A stretch of DNA of 64,000 nt, taken from NCBI GenBank assembly GCA_963383645.1, contig OY726569.1, forward strand, positions 81,388,627 through 81,452,626. Direction: 5' to 3'. This document shows positions 1 through 11,512 of the stretch, in pieces. A program made the position numbers and the translations under genes. Numbering within the stretch: position 1 is the first letter of the stretch; each line of letters begins with the position of its first letter. The notes beneath the pieces were generated by a model. That model did not search any database. It was not told where the DNA came from and saw only the letters and a list, made by a program, of their open reading frames with translations. The DNA comes from Muscardinus avellanarius. Taxonomy: Eukaryota > Chordata > Mammalia > Rodentia > Gliridae.

Positions 1-483
1 TGCTCGTGGCGTCTTGGCCTCGTGCAGCCGGAGCGGGCTGACGGGAATGCAAACACACCTTGCTACTGGCGTGGCGAAAATGTGAGCTGGGCGAGGCGGG
101 GCGGGGCACAGGCCCGCCCGGCGCCGGGCCGCACCCCAGCATGGCCGGCCCAGGTCCCCACCCCTCACCGCGTCCCAGGGGCACCCACGAGAGCTGCTCC
201 CCCATTACCCTGGAGGACCCGCGCCTCCTCCCGCACCCGGGACCAGCCCGCCCACCGCACATCGAAGCCCCGCCCCCAGACCGCGCTCACACCGCCCATT
301 GCTCAGACCCCTCCAACATGGCGGCGCGGCTTCCGGAACCGACCATAGAGACGCCCGCCTGGGCGGAAAGAGCGGAGGCCTCCTTGCAACACCCAGCCGG
401 CGGGGGGGGGGGGGCGAGGCAAGAGTGGCTTCTCTAGAAGAGTGGCGGGGCAGTCTCTATGGTACTGAGTCCTCCGAGCAGGT

Positions 484-489
484 CACGTG
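484..489. promoter_or_regulatory. canonical E-box CACGTG in CIPC promoter
   Basis: The palindrome CACGTG is preceded by GGT and followed three bases later by TGACG, a CRE half-site at 492-496. Canonical E-boxes bind bHLH factors such as CLOCK:BMAL1, USF and TFEB. CIPC is a CLOCK repressor reported to be rhythmically expressed, so clock feedback is plausible but not shown here. No second E-box at the 6-7 base spacing of tandem E1-E2 sites is present. Confidence 0.55.
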
Positions 490-559
490 TCTGACGAAAC
501 CCCTCGCGGAGGCGGGGGGAGGAGAAATGGGCGGGAGGCCGAGGGGATAGCTGGAGCCC

Positions 560-655
560 CGGCGGGGACCGGGTTGTCATGGAGCCGTGGGGCCGGACTT
601 GCGCATGCGCCACCTGACCCGCGGGCTGGTAGAGGAGCCGCGACCCCGGCCCCGG
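560..655 (+). other. CIPC: probable CIPC exon 1 (5' UTR)
   Basis: A good splice donor, CCCGG/GTGAGG, ends an exon at 655 at the downstream edge of the CpG island. The 5' end given is only a guess. The exon would carry two upstream ATGs. The one at 579 (G at -3 and +4) is followed by 11 more codons and TGA at 615. The one at 605 has a weak context and stays open to the donor. Splicing to the exon at 7697 is inferred. Confidence 0.5.
601..610. promoter_or_regulatory. NRF1 site
   Basis: The perfect 10-base palindrome GCGCATGCGC matches the NRF1 consensus. NRF1 sites usually lie close to transcription starts of CpG-island promoters, which fits a first exon around here. Confidence 0.6.
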
Positions 656-2529
656 GTGAGGAAGGGAGGGTATGGCCCAGAGGGAGGCGAGCAAGGAAGG
701 CGCGACCCGGGAGGGTTTGGGCGAGGAGCACTGGGAAAGCAGGTGGGAGCGGGGGAGAGAGGAAGGGGAACGAGGTGGACAAGAGGGACAATTGGGACTT
801 TCGGGGGACACGGGCACAAATATTTGGAGCAGAGGGAGGTACCATTCTCTGCCCCATTTAGTTGGTTTGTGGTGAGCGGCGGGCCTGCGTGGGAAAGGGA
901 CTCGTGGGTGAAGAGGGGGCCGTGCGTGGGGAGGGGGCTTGGGTGAGCAGTAAGTGGGGTGGGTTCCTTAGGGTCAAGCCCTGGGGACAGGGGACAGCTG
1001 GGCGACCACGCGAGGGAGAGCCTGGAGGCCTGTGGGTTGCGAGTAGAGGGCCGGGGAATGGGCAGGTGAGTGGGCACAGAGCTGCCGACGCTATGAGGGC
1101 TGTGCTCCTCCAGGTAGGAGCTGCTCTGGGCCCGGGACACAAGTATGTGGACACTTCCAGAGACCTGCCGCATCCCCCTCTGTTGGTTATTTCCTCTGGG
1201 TGGCCAGCTTGTCAAGGGTAGGGGCGTGAGGAAGAAGGCGGGCAGTGCTAAGTAAGGAGTTAGTGGGTGGGTTGGGGGTAGTTCTCGTCCCGGCCCAGGC
1301 TGCAGCCAGGCTCCCTGTTACTGCCCAAGCCCTGGCAGTACACATCGACCCCGCGTTCACCCTGGGAGACTGGTGGTATGCCAGTCACAGCGCCTGTGCT
1401 AGGGTCTGCCCAGTTCTGCCCTGCTGAGCTGGCAGGCTGGCGGATGCCTGGAGGGTGCACATGCTGTCTGGCACAGATGCAGTGTGGGCTGGTGCGAATG
1501 GATAGGTGGGCACTGTGACTGTGAACTCTTTGTAGAAGGGGATTTGAAAAGTTCTCTAATCCGCCGGTCCCTTTGAAAGGTGATGAGGGAGAGAGACATA
1601 CCTGGTTTCGAACACAGGAAATTTTATAGAATCAAGCTTCAGGATCTTTGACATGAATTTTCAGCCAAGTTGGAAAATGGGAATAAATATGAAGGGGAAG
1701 ATGAATATTAGAGATTTAGTTAGATGGAGTTTTTCCACCATTAAAATATACTGACATTCTCCCCAAATGGTATCTCTGAATATGCTGACCCAAAGACCAT
1801 GACTCCAGAGAACACCTAGTAACATATTTGTAATTTTCATTGAAATTACTCATGGTTTTGCCGCTGTCGATTCTTTATTTCTCTTTATTTCCTATGGTGT
1901 TAGCACATTATCATAGTTAAGCCTCTGCTGGGGCTTTTACCTCACACCTCCCTCTGCACGCATGTTATACACGTGACATATTTTAAAGGAACGTGAGCTC
2001 TCAGGAATGTTGCCAAGTATCTAAAGGGAGAGCGCTGAGAGCTGCACTTCAGGTCCTTCCTGGTAACCATTAAGTCTTTTTTTTTTTTTTTTTTTTGATA
2101 AATTCAAGTCTCCATGGAGATTCTGGATTACACCAACCTTTAATTTGGTTGGTGGGTTTGACACAGGTTTCAGCTTAGAATAAGGGGTAGATTAGATATC
2201 TGTTTGGTGCATGGAACTAGACCTCAGGTTAGATTTTGAGGTGACCAGGGTGTTTGGAAATGTAGTCTTGACCTTCAAACTGTTGAAGTATTTTGTTGAC
2301 AGCTAAGCTGCCTGGGCTATCAGAAGAGACTCAGCAGGACAGAGATTTGGTGGAATTTATTATTCTCTTGAATATCTCACATGTTCATTGTTGAGAGCTG
2401 AGGTTGGAAAAGATGGGAAAAAACAACCTTTGAGTTCGAGGAGGCAAACAAATAATTAGATTCTGGCGTAAGAAGTGCAAAAATAGAAGTGAGCACCAAG
2501 TGCTGTGGAGCACTTGCTAGAATTTATGC

Positions 2530-2532
2530 ATA

Positions 2533-2563
<31 letters not shown>

Positions 2564-2625
2564 TTTTGGTAGTACTGGAGATTGAACCTAGGGAGATTCT
2601 ATCTCCAAGATACACCTCCAGCCAG

Positions 2626-2668
<43 letters not shown>
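2530..2668. repeat. TA and GT microsatellites flanking a SINE right-arm fragment
   Basis: An (AT)n run at about 2530-2555 is followed by poly-T, then a minus-strand ID-type right-arm fragment (2566-2622), then (GT)n at 2630-2668 that leads into another minus-strand SINE. The SINE tails are the likely seeds of the microsatellites. Confidence 0.85.
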
Positions 2669-2669
<1 letters not shown>

Positions 2670-2962
2670 GCCAAGGATTGAACCCAGGGTCATTCTACTT
2701 CTGAGCTACACCCCCAGCCCTATTTTTTATTCTTTATTTTGAAATAGGGTGTCACTAACTTGCAGGAGGCCGCACTAAGTAACTGAGGCTGGCCTCAAAT
2801 ACGGATCCTCCTGTCTCAGTACCTCCCAGGTACTAGGATTACAAGAAAGTACCACCACACCCGGCTTATTCTTTATTTTTGAAACAGGATCTCACTAAGT
2901 TGAGGAGGGCCTCACTAAGTAGCTGACTGGGATTATAAGCGTGGGCCACCACACCCAGCTAG
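2669..2962 (-). mobile_element. B1-dID SINE plus partial copy
   Basis: Read on the minus strand, 2669-2865 runs from a B1-like head to an ID-like right arm ending in the GGTTCAATCC-type box. A second partial copy, left arm only, occupies 2866-2962. The copies are diverged. Confidence 0.85.
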
Positions 2963-3096
2963 AATTTATACCTACTTATATAGCCCCATGTATTTATTGG
3001 TTACCTTTTCAATATGAATTTCAGCGTGTACCATCCTCTCTGGGAACCTTTTGGACAGTATGTTACGTATATGTCCATAAGCCCAATTAGGGCCAT

Positions 3097-3098
<2 letters not shown>

Positions 3099-3131
<33 letters not shown>

Positions 3132-3562
3132 TTATTTGTGGTGCTGGAGATTGAGCTCAGGGGCATTCTACCTCCGATTTACACCCCCAGCCCGATATTT
3201 TACGGTTTTTTTTTTATTTTTTGCAGGTCGGGGGATGGAACCCAGGGGCAATCGACCCCCAAGCTACACCACCAGCCCTATTTTTTTTATTCTTTATTTT
3301 GAAACTGGGTCTCACTGAGTTGCAAAGGACCTCACTAAGTAGCTGAGACTGTCCGCGAGCCACGGTCCTCTGGTCTCAGCCTCCCAAATGCTGGGATTAC
3401 AAGCGTGCACCACCACACTCAGCTTTACTCTTTATTTTTGAAACAAGGTCTTGCTAGGTTGTAGAGGGCCTCACTAAGTACTTGAGGCTGTCTGCGAACT
3501 GAGATCCTCCAGTCTCAGCCTCTCAAGTACTAGGATTACAAGTGTGCGCCACCACGCCCAAT
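3099..3562 (-). mobile_element. SINE cluster with TTTA microsatellite
   Basis: A (TTTA)n tract at 3099-3133 is followed by an ID-type right arm (3135-3204), a complete B1-dID (about 3205-3424) and a left-arm fragment (3425-3562), all on the minus strand. The complete copy sits where the first element's A-rich linker should be, so it looks nested. Confidence 0.85.
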
Positions 3563-4011
3563 TAATTAAGGCCAATTCTAAGCAATGTTAGTGAGATAGC
3601 CTGTGAGAGCTTAGTAACTCATTTTCAACTGCGCATCAGCTTGTGACCATCTTAACTTTTTTGTAAAGTAATGCCAAAAAGGAAAATATTCCAGCGTTTT
3701 GAGGTTTTTAGGCTTTACCATTTGTATGGCCCTGGACTTGAGAAGCACTGGTAGTAAAAGCCATCGCTCTGCTCCTCTGTCTTTGTCTTCATATAATTCT
3801 ATGTACCCAGCATTATATGAAGTTAATATGATATAATATATTTGTCTGATGTTACTGGCTCATCGATGCTCTCAGCCTACTCCCTTCCAAAGCAGAGAGG
3901 TGGGAAGGAATATAGCTTCTTAGGCTCCCTCCCACGTGTGCCTCCCTGCCTGGGATGCTAAGGCTTCCTGCTGCTTAAAGAGAACTTTATTCAGGACAAA
4001 ATAGTCAGTTT

Positions 4012-4495
4012 AGCTGAGCATGGTGGTACATGGCTGTAATCCCAGTCAGTACTTGGGAGGCAGAGATGGGAGGATCACAGGTTCACCACCAGCCTCTACA
4101 ATTTACAGTGTGGCCCTCTGCAACGTAGTGAGACCCTGTTTCAAAACAAAAAATAAAACAGGGCTGGGGATGTGGCTCAGAGGTAGAATCCCCCTGGGTT
4201 TCATCCCCAGAACCGCCCCCACCCCAGGTCAATTTACCATTCTAAAATCAAGTATGAGCCAGGCGTGGTGGGCACGCTTGTAATCCCAGCATTTGGGAGG
4301 CTGAGACAGGAAGATCTCAGCTTGCTGACAGCCTCAGCTACTTAGTGTGAGGCCCTTTGCAATTCAGTGAGACTCTGTTTCAAAATGAAGAATTAAAAAT
4401 AGGGCTGGAGTTGTCAATTGGAGGTAGAATGCCCTGGGTTCAATCCCCAGTACTGCATAAATAAATAAATAAATAAATAAATAAACAAATAAATA
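4012..4495 (+). mobile_element. two B1-dID SINEs in tandem, plus AAAT tail
   Basis: Two plus-strand copies lie at about 4012-4215 and 4255-4456. Each has the GGTGG...TGTAATCCCAG head, the CCTGTTTCAAAA linker and the GGTTC(A/C)ATCCCCAG box. The second ends in (AAAT)n at 4457-4494. Confidence 0.88.
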
Positions 4496-5875
4496 ATGTA
4501 TTCTTTCCAACTGCCACCAACTCCCCAGGGTCTAAAACTTTAGCATCTATTCTCCTTTTAACCGTTTTGTCAGTGTTTCAGTATTCTTATTCCACATCAA
4601 TATTATCCTGCAGATTCTCTATGAGCCAGAATAAATTCCAGTTCATTTTCTGTAGCTCTGCTGACCACACTTTATAGCAAGATCTTTTTCATTGTTTTGT
4701 CGTGAGAGTTGTAGAAGACTGAACTGGGTGCTTTCTCTAAAGCACCCATAAAATAATCTATGTTCAGATAATGGGGAGTTTTGTCTTGTTCTCAATTGGT
4801 TGCCCCTAAAATGAGCTGCCTTCCTAATCTGAGCAGCCTAGTCAGATCTGCATTAGTCTGAATGCCCTTCCGTAATCCACATCAACTTCCATGTTGAAGA
4901 AGGTACGTAGTCACTTTTGGACAGTGTTATTTTAGGAAAATTGCATTGTGCACACTTGTTGGGTTTCATACAAAAGGCTCCTGATTTAATTAGGTATACA
5001 GTTTTACATTTTAGTCTGCTTTTTAAACTGGGTTGTCCATTCTGTCAAGTATCATAGCTGTCAAACAGGCATTACTTTTGCACAGTGCTCGTCAGGTGTG
5101 ACGGTGCCATTGTTTATCTCTTATGCGCATAAGATTAAGCAGGTGGCCTGTGGAAGAGTGCTCGATTTGACGTGAAGTGAATGAAGACGCCAGTTCAATG
5201 AGTTAGAGGTGGGCAAAGTAATGTTTACTTGGAGTTGCGCTCACAGTTCGCTCTCACTCAGAACACTTTGTGTTCCTTTAGTTCCTTCAGCTGTGTGCAG
5301 AAGTGTGAGCTAGAGGCTGCTCGAGGGCGCACGGAAGCGTCCTTGTCTCCTGCTTAGCTTCGTTGTGAATCCCTTTCCTCATGCTCCTCACTAGACCCTC
5401 TGTCAGCAGAGACGTCGGCTTCTCTCGGAAGGCATTCCGGGCAGCACCCTTGGACTGGGACCCTGCTGCTCTCCACTCAGAAGGACAATGAGAGGGAGTC
5501 AGGAGCGGGTTGGGAATTAGAGTGTCTCCAGGTTTTGCTTACCCTGCCCACTTGCTCTGTGAGCTCCCTGGTTCTCTTTGTCCCTGAAGTATGCTTTGTG
5601 TTCTTATCATTCTATCCTCACTACCACTCCTTGGTGACTCAAATATTTGTTAAAACATCCAGAATGTTCTTAGCTTCCGCCAGCCCTTCATCGGCCTTAT
5701 TGGTCTCCTTCTCGCACTGTTAGTTTAAGTCTGGGAGTGTTGTGGACTCGCTGTGTGTCACTGGGGCAAACAGACTTCTTCCCTTGGCTTTAGACTTACT
5801 TGTGGCTTCCTACCCAGCGTCTCCACTGGATGACCCACAGTTGTTTCAGCCCCTAGGTGAGCAAAACTGAACCAG

Positions 5876-6075
5876 CAGCCGGGTGTGGTAATGCATGCCT
5901 GTAATCTCAGTACTTGGGAGGCTGAGACGGGAGGATCATAGGTTTGAGGTCGGCCTCAGCAACTTAGGCCCTCAGCAGCTAAGGAGATTCTGTTTCAAAA
6001 TAAAAAAGTAAAACTCGACTGTGGGTATAGCCTAGAGGTAAGAAGGCCCCTGGTTCAGTCCCCAGTACCAAAGAA
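5876..6075 (+). mobile_element. B1-dID SINE
   Basis: A single plus-strand copy with head, linker and right arm ending CCCCAGTACC. It is more diverged than most copies in the window. Confidence 0.85.
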
Positions 6076-6387
6076 ACAAAACCCTGAACTCGCCTAGCCA
6101 AGCCTGTTCACCCCACTCAGCGCTCTCCTGTGCTCTTCCTGGGCTCCCTGGTTTCGAAACTAGTATCACTGGCAACCCTTGTCCCATATAATAATTAAGT
6201 CCCATCCGGTCAGCCTCTGTGTTTCCCTTCTCTCCATCTCCAGGGCCACCTGGACCGCAGTGGTCGCACCCAAAGGATCTCAGTACCACTGCAGCCTCTC
6301 TGCTTTAGCCGCAGTGCACAAGAGGTTTTAACATGCAGATCTGATCACGCCACCATTACAGTTGAACTCCTGTGGCTCCCACTGCTC

Positions 6388-6588
6388 TTATTTTTAATTT
6401 TTTGGTGGTAGTGGGGATGGAACCCAGGGGCCTTCTACCTCTGGGCTACACTCCCAGACCTATTTTATATTTTATTTGGAAACAGGCTCTCTTAAACCAG
6501 CTGAGGCTGGCTTCGAACCTGCGCGATCCTCCTGTCTTAGCCTCCCAAGCACAGGGATTACAAGCGTGCGCCACCACGCCCGGCTCAC
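6388..6588 (-). mobile_element. B1-dID SINE
   Basis: A minus-strand copy of the 'TTTGGAAACAGG' linker subtype, ending CCACCACGCCCGGCT on the plus strand. Confidence 0.85.
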
Positions 6589-6649
6589 TCGCTGCTCTTA
6601 ATTTTAATATTGTCTTTGCAATATGGATGCCACAGCACTGCCTGTCTGT

Positions 6650-7180
6650 CCTCCCCCCAACCCCCGTGCCCATGCATGGCATTCTACTGCTCTGTACTGT
6701 GCTCTGGCCTCCCTGCCAGTCAGCTCTGAGTGTGCCAAGCTCCTTGCTCCCTTAGGACATTCACACTGCCGGGAGCACACCTGCAGCCCACCTGTCACCT
6801 TCACCTGGCTAACTCCTGTTAACCCCTCATCCTCCAGATCCAGCTAACAGACTGCCCCCTTCACAGCTCCTACCAAAGTAGTCATGGGTAGTACCAGTAC
6901 TTGGTTGTTATCTGCCTCTCTCTGGATCACAAGGAAGTGAGCAAACATGCCTGTCTTGTCCACTCTAATCCCAGTCTTAGCACAGTGCCTGATTTGTAGG
7001 GAGCACTTGATAAATATTTTTAAATGACTATAACTTCCCCAAGCCTCAAATGTTATTTGCACATAAAAGTGGGTCTGTTCGTTTGTTTGGTTTGGTTTTT
7101 GGTGCTGAGACTCAAACCCAGGGTCTCACTTGTACTAGACAAACACTTTTACCACTGAGCTGATACCCCTCACCCCATAA
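6650..7180. repeat. old L2-like relic and ID-like fragment
   Basis: 6690-6850 and 6950-7025 resemble L2-type text, including CACAGTGCCTGATTTGTAGG and an AGCACTTGATAAATA ending. 7085-7180 resembles a diverged minus-strand ID arm. Family assignment is by eye. Confidence 0.4.
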
Positions 7181-7696
7181 ATGTTTTTTTTTAAGCCAAA
7201 CAGTACCATGCATATGTAAGCTATTTTTACTCTGCTCAATACTTCACCCAAAGAACTGAGAAGTTTATACGAGAAATAAACCCCCTCCTGTGAGAGGTGG
7301 CAGTGGGTCATGAGCCTAGATCTACCAGGAAAGCCAGCCTTGTTGGTTGATGTTACCTCTCCTCAGGGAGGAGGAGGGCGAGTCGATTTGGTTATCCATT
7401 CCCAAAAGCCTAATTAAATGTGCCTTTGTTAGCAGTTCACAAAGCTCCCACTGAATGCGGTTTGTGTGCTTTGAATTTGTAATGGAATTAGAGGGCAGGA
7501 GAGGACTGTGAATCTCCTTTTGGGAGGGAAACATTCTGTTTAGTAAACTTGAAGCTTTTGTCAGTTGAGACAGCTGAGAAAATATAGTTGAAGTGGGCGA
7601 GGCCGGTGTTCTTTGCCCTTAGCTTTATGTGCCATTTGGCTCACCTATCTTAGCTCTCCAAGCAGGGACTTCTTATGTAATTGCTATTTTTCATAG

Positions 7697-7748
7697 GGCA
7701 ATCCAGATGAAAAGAGTACAGACGAACCTGCTTCCAGCCCAGTAAAAC
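7697..7748 (+). other. CIPC: CIPC exon 2 5'UTR with 12-codon uORF
   Basis: The 52 bases between the acceptor and the CIPC start contain one ATG at 7707 in a weak context (C at -3). It reads 12 codons and stops at TAA 7743-7745, three bases before the main ATG at 7749. The main start has A at -3 and G at +4, a strong context. Confidence 0.7.
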
Positions 7749-7884
7749 ATGGAGAGGAAACCCCCGTCCAGAGAGAGCCCCAGGAGACCCTCGGCCAAGC
7801 CGGGCAGAGGCACAGACATGAAGAAGGCGGCTCGTCAGCTTGGCCTGCTGGCCTCCGAGTCAGACAAGGACTCTGGATTTTCAG
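7749..7884 (+). CDS. CIPC: CIPC coding exon 1 (residues 1-45)
   Basis: This exon encodes the N-terminus of CIPC, beginning [17 protein letters not shown] and ending ...SDKDSGFS. It is basic and Ser/Pro/Arg-rich, and then turns acidic. The exon ends after the first base of codon 46 at a TCAG/GTTAAA donor, which is weak beyond the GT. The start is chosen for its strong Kozak context and its match to the known CIPC N-terminus. A second in-frame Met lies at codon 24. See the exon at 18920 for function. Confidence 0.96.
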
Positions 7885-8119
7885 GTTAAAAATATCTTAT
7901 TCTTTCTACATTATAATGAATGGTTTTCCTAAAAAAAAATCATTCCCTCCCTGACACTCACTTGAGTGATTAGTCTGGGAAGCTTTCATGTATAAGATAA
8001 ATGATTATCTGATCTCTTAAGATGGCCATTATGGTGCAGTGGCAAGTAGCTGTCCAAGCAGCTGTGGGGTTTGCTCTGAAAGAGGGATTTGACATCTTGT
8101 TTCAACTTAAACTCCTAAT

Positions 8120-8570
8120 CTTATTTATTTTTTGCAGTGCTAGGGATGGAACCCAAGGGCCTCATACACTCTAGGCAAATGCTGTACTACTGAGTTACAT
8201 CCTCAGACCAAGGCTCTCAACCTTAAATCGAATATTTTCAACTGCTACCGATGATCATTAGAAAATAATATATAAGCCGAGCATGGTGGTGCACACTTGT
8301 AATCTCAGCATTCGGAAGGCTGAGACCAGAGGATCGCGGTTCGCAGACAGCCTCAGCTACTTAGTGAGGCCCTCCGCAACTTAGTGAGACCCTGTTTCAA
8401 AATAAAGAATAAAAAATAGGGCAGAGGGTATAGCTCGAGTGCCCCTGGGTTCTATCCGCAGACCTGCAAAAAAAAAAAAAAAAAAAAAGAACAAAGAATA
8501 TAGCTGGGGTTGTAGCTCGGAGGTAGAATGCCCCTGGGTTCCATCCCCAGCAAAAAAAGAAAAGGAAAAG
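8120..8570. mobile_element. ID fragment (-) and B1-dID with two right arms (+)
   Basis: 8120-8215 is a minus-strand ID-like arm. 8275-8462 is a plus-strand B1-dID with a poly-A tail, followed at about 8497-8553 by a second ID-type right arm with its own CCATCCCCAGC box. The order head, arm, A-tract, arm suggests either nesting or arm duplication. Confidence 0.8.
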
Positions 8571-9165
8571 AATATTAAATACTTGTAGTTCTGTTGTATT
8601 AGCTCCTTTTTCATAGGAATAGTTAGACTGCAGGGAAAAAATCATAAGTGCACTTTGTCACTCTACCAAATTTAAAGACTGCCAGGTAAAAGTAATACAG
8701 TCATGAGTCGCTTAGTGAGAGTTATATGTCCTGAGAAACTCATCCTTAAGTGCTATTGTTTATTGTGTGAACACTACAGGGTGTACTTACACAAGCTGAG
8801 CTGGTGTAGCCCACTACCGAGCTAGGCTACATGGTCTGTCCTATGTGGTCCATCAGTGATGGAGCACTGTTACATGATGTACAACTAAATCATGTTAAGA
8901 TAACTTTTTGCTAAGAAAGTAATTTTACTGTGCTTAAAAGTCCATTCCTCCAACAGTCTCTCCTTCCCGTATCTACGTGTGATATTTGGACCGTGAGCCA
9001 CTTGACCCACCATACTTGAGTATCTACTAGAGACAAGAAAGTAGAACAGCTTTTTTCTTACGAGCTTTTCCTTCCTTACTTTATTGGCGCACTGTAATTT
9101 ATACATCATAGTGAAGCTCAAAGTGATACAAACACACGCACACAACACTCCATGTATTCCTTAGT

Positions 9166-9627
9166 GTGTGTGTGTGTCCGTTGGCGTGTGTCTGTGTGTG
9201 TCCATCCCTGGGGATTGGACCCAGGGGCATTCTGCCTCTGAACTACTTCCCCAGAGCCCTATTTTATTTTTTATTTTGTTTCTTTTTTGTGTGTATGTGT
9301 GGTACTGGGGGTGGAACCCAGGGGCTTTCTACCTCCAGGCTATACTCCTAGACCTATTTTATATTTTATTTGGAAACAGGGTCTCACTAAGTTCCTGAGA
9401 GCCTAATTAAGTAGCTGAGGCTGGCTTCGAAACTGTGCGATCCTCCTGGCTCAGCCCCCCAAGCGCAGGGATTACAAGCCTGCGCCACCACGCTTTATCT
9501 TGAAACAGGGTCTCACTACATTGTGGAGGGCCTCACTATAGGTTGCTAAGACTGGCAGTGAACCTGCAATCCTCCCGTCTCAACCTCCCGAGGACTGGGA
9601 TTGCAGGTGTGTGCCACCATGCCCAGT
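9166..9627 (-). mobile_element. nested B1-dID cluster
   Basis: A GT-rich start leads into an ID arm (9205-9262), a complete copy of the 'GGAAACAGG' subtype (about 9290-9494), and the left arm of the outer copy (9495-9627), all on the minus strand. This is the pattern expected when one SINE lands in the A-rich linker of another. Confidence 0.85.
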
Positions 9628-9914
9628 TCCTCACTAGCGTACCCAGAGGAGCCAGCTACATCCTCCATGAACCATTTTTAATTTTGTGCTGAGGTTCGTA
9701 TTCATTTCCAGGTCTGAGGGTAGTGGCTTGAGGGGCCCTCAAATGTTGAACCAGTGTCATCATTTTTGGCCCAGGGGCTGCAGAAGGTTGATGCTAGGAA
9801 ATTTATGCTGAGCCATCATCTTGAGAGTAGAACTTCTCTAGGGGAAGACTTATATTATTCAAATTCACAGAGACAGATTTTCAAAAAATTTTGATGATTT
9901 ATAAATTTACAGTG

Positions 9915-10042
9915 AGAGCCAGGCGTAGTGGGGCACGCTTGTAATCCCAGCATTCGGCAGGCTGAGACTGGAGGATTGCAGTTTGTGGACAGCCTCAGCT
10001 ACTTAATGAGATTGAATGCCCCTGGGCTCCATCCCCAAACCC

Positions 10043-10074
<32 letters not shown>
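9915..10074 (+). mobile_element. internally deleted B1-dID SINE
   Basis: A B1-type head is followed directly by ...CTACTTAATGAGATTGAATGCCCC..., so the linker and the start of the right arm are missing. It ends in a poly-A tract of about 29 bases. Confidence 0.85.
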
Positions 10075-10075
<1 letters not shown>

Positions 10076-10676
10076 ACAGTTAGAAATGCAGCTGTTAGGA
10101 AAACTAGAACTCTTCCATCCTTAGATTGATGTATTTTCACCTCATAGACATGATGAGTGAGAAGCCAATTTATAAATAGACTGTTACTCAGAGAGGAACA
10201 GAGCACTGACCAAGAGATTAGAATAAGAGGAATTAGCTGGCCGTCCAGGAAGCACGGGCCGGCCGCCCTGCAGTGCCTGGGGTTTTCTTCTTGGTCTCAT
10301 AGCATTGCCTCCCAGACGTGCCTCATTGTGGGGCTCACTCCTGGTGATCATTAAAACCCCTGATCCCAGACCCTCTCCTGGAGATTCTGATACCCAGGGG
10401 CTGGGAGAGGGCTTGGAAAGGGGGACTTTTAAAGTGTCTCTGTCATACAATTAGACGACAGGTTTTGGAAACACTGCAGGCCTAGTGTCTCCTTTTCTTT
10501 TAATATGTTTGTTTTTTGTCTGTTTTTTTCGTATCATGAAGCTTAGTGATCCCCAGACGACCCCACCCCCACCCTTGCAGTACTAAAGAACTTCTTTCTC
10601 TGTTGCCTTTTCTGAGTATCATTATGGGATTCTTTTGTAATTTGATTTGTCAAGCCATTAACATCATTATTTCTGG

Positions 10677-10679
<3 letters not shown>

Positions 10680-10726
<47 letters not shown>

Positions 10727-10915
10727 GAGGATTGAACCCAGGGGCATTCTACCGCTGAGTTATGTCCCCAGCCTATTTTATTCTTTGCTTTGGAACAGGG
10801 TCTCATTAAGTTGTGGAGAGCCTCACCAGTTGCTGCGGCTGGCCACAAACCTGTGATCCTCCTATATCAGCCTCCCAAGTACTGGGATTACAAACCTGCA
10901 CCACCATATTGACAC
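10680..10915 (-). mobile_element. B1-dID SINE with (GT)n tail
   Basis: (GT)n at 10680-10722 is followed by a minus-strand SINE from its right arm to its head (GCACCACCAT). Confidence 0.88.
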
Positions 10916-11456
10916 CATAACATCATTACTTCTGATACTTGAATTATCCCAAATTTGGCTAGTGGGAGTTCCATCTAGCCCCAATGTCTTTTTGACATGT
11001 CTCCATTAGTGTTTTTAGCACCATCTTGCTTTCTGGGACAACAAACTGTCCAGGCTAATCTTGAACCTTCTCTGCAAAAGATTTGGAATCAGCTGTTTGC
11101 CCCAGGCCCCCTGGTTTCCTTCATGTGCAGAATAGCATGGAGAAACCAAGATCTAGGTACTAGGTATACACATTGCTCCTGGAATCACTTGTTTGGGGCC
11201 TAGTATTTTTAACTAGAGGTTCAAATTTGGTTACTTGTGCTTTGTGAAAATACACTTTTCTGGGCACCAGGTAAATCAGATCAAGTTGGTTCAAGAGGAG
11301 GACCCAACACCCATAATTTGAGAAGCCTCACTGGAGATTCTGAATTGCACCTCTGTTGATAAATGCCTTTCTGATCACATTCTTTGCCAAGCTGCAAAAT
11401 ATGTAATTGTTTGATAGTTGCATTCATTTATATTTTAGTCTTGCTTTGTCCAGATT

Positions 11457-11480
11457 ACTCTGAGATTGTGGTTGTTACTG

Positions 11481-11512
<32 letters not shown>

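Larger units (their letters stand above)
1..700 (+). promoter_or_regulatory. CIPC: CpG-island promoter of CIPC
   Basis: The first 700 bases are very GC-rich with many CpG dinucleotides, no TATA box, and clustered housekeeping-type motifs. These are a GC-box run at 95-107, a YY1-type AANATGGCGGC at 315-325, an ETS/GABP-type CTTCCGG at 330-336, a CACGTG E-box at 484-489 and a perfect NRF1 palindrome at 601-610. A pure G run lies near 402-414. The island sits about 7 kb upstream of the first CIPC coding exon and on the correct side of it. Assignment as the CIPC promoter is inferred from position and motifs. The transcription start is not visible directly. Confidence 0.8.
656..7696 (+). other. 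CIPC: CIPC intron 1
   Basis: This 7-kb intron has no supported coding segment. It holds a poly-T tract near 2078, TA and GT microsatellites (2530-2668), SINE clusters at 2556-3562 and 4012-4495, single SINEs near 5.9 and 6.4 kb, and L2/ID-like relics between 6.65 and 7.2 kb. The 3' end is the acceptor TCATAG at 7691-7696, with an unremarkable pyrimidine tract. Confidence 0.6.

Noticed and set aside
1..1250. Several frames of 60-210 codons in the CpG island and start of intron 1
   Set aside because: Overlapping on both strands, low complexity and no family resemblance. Explained by base composition.
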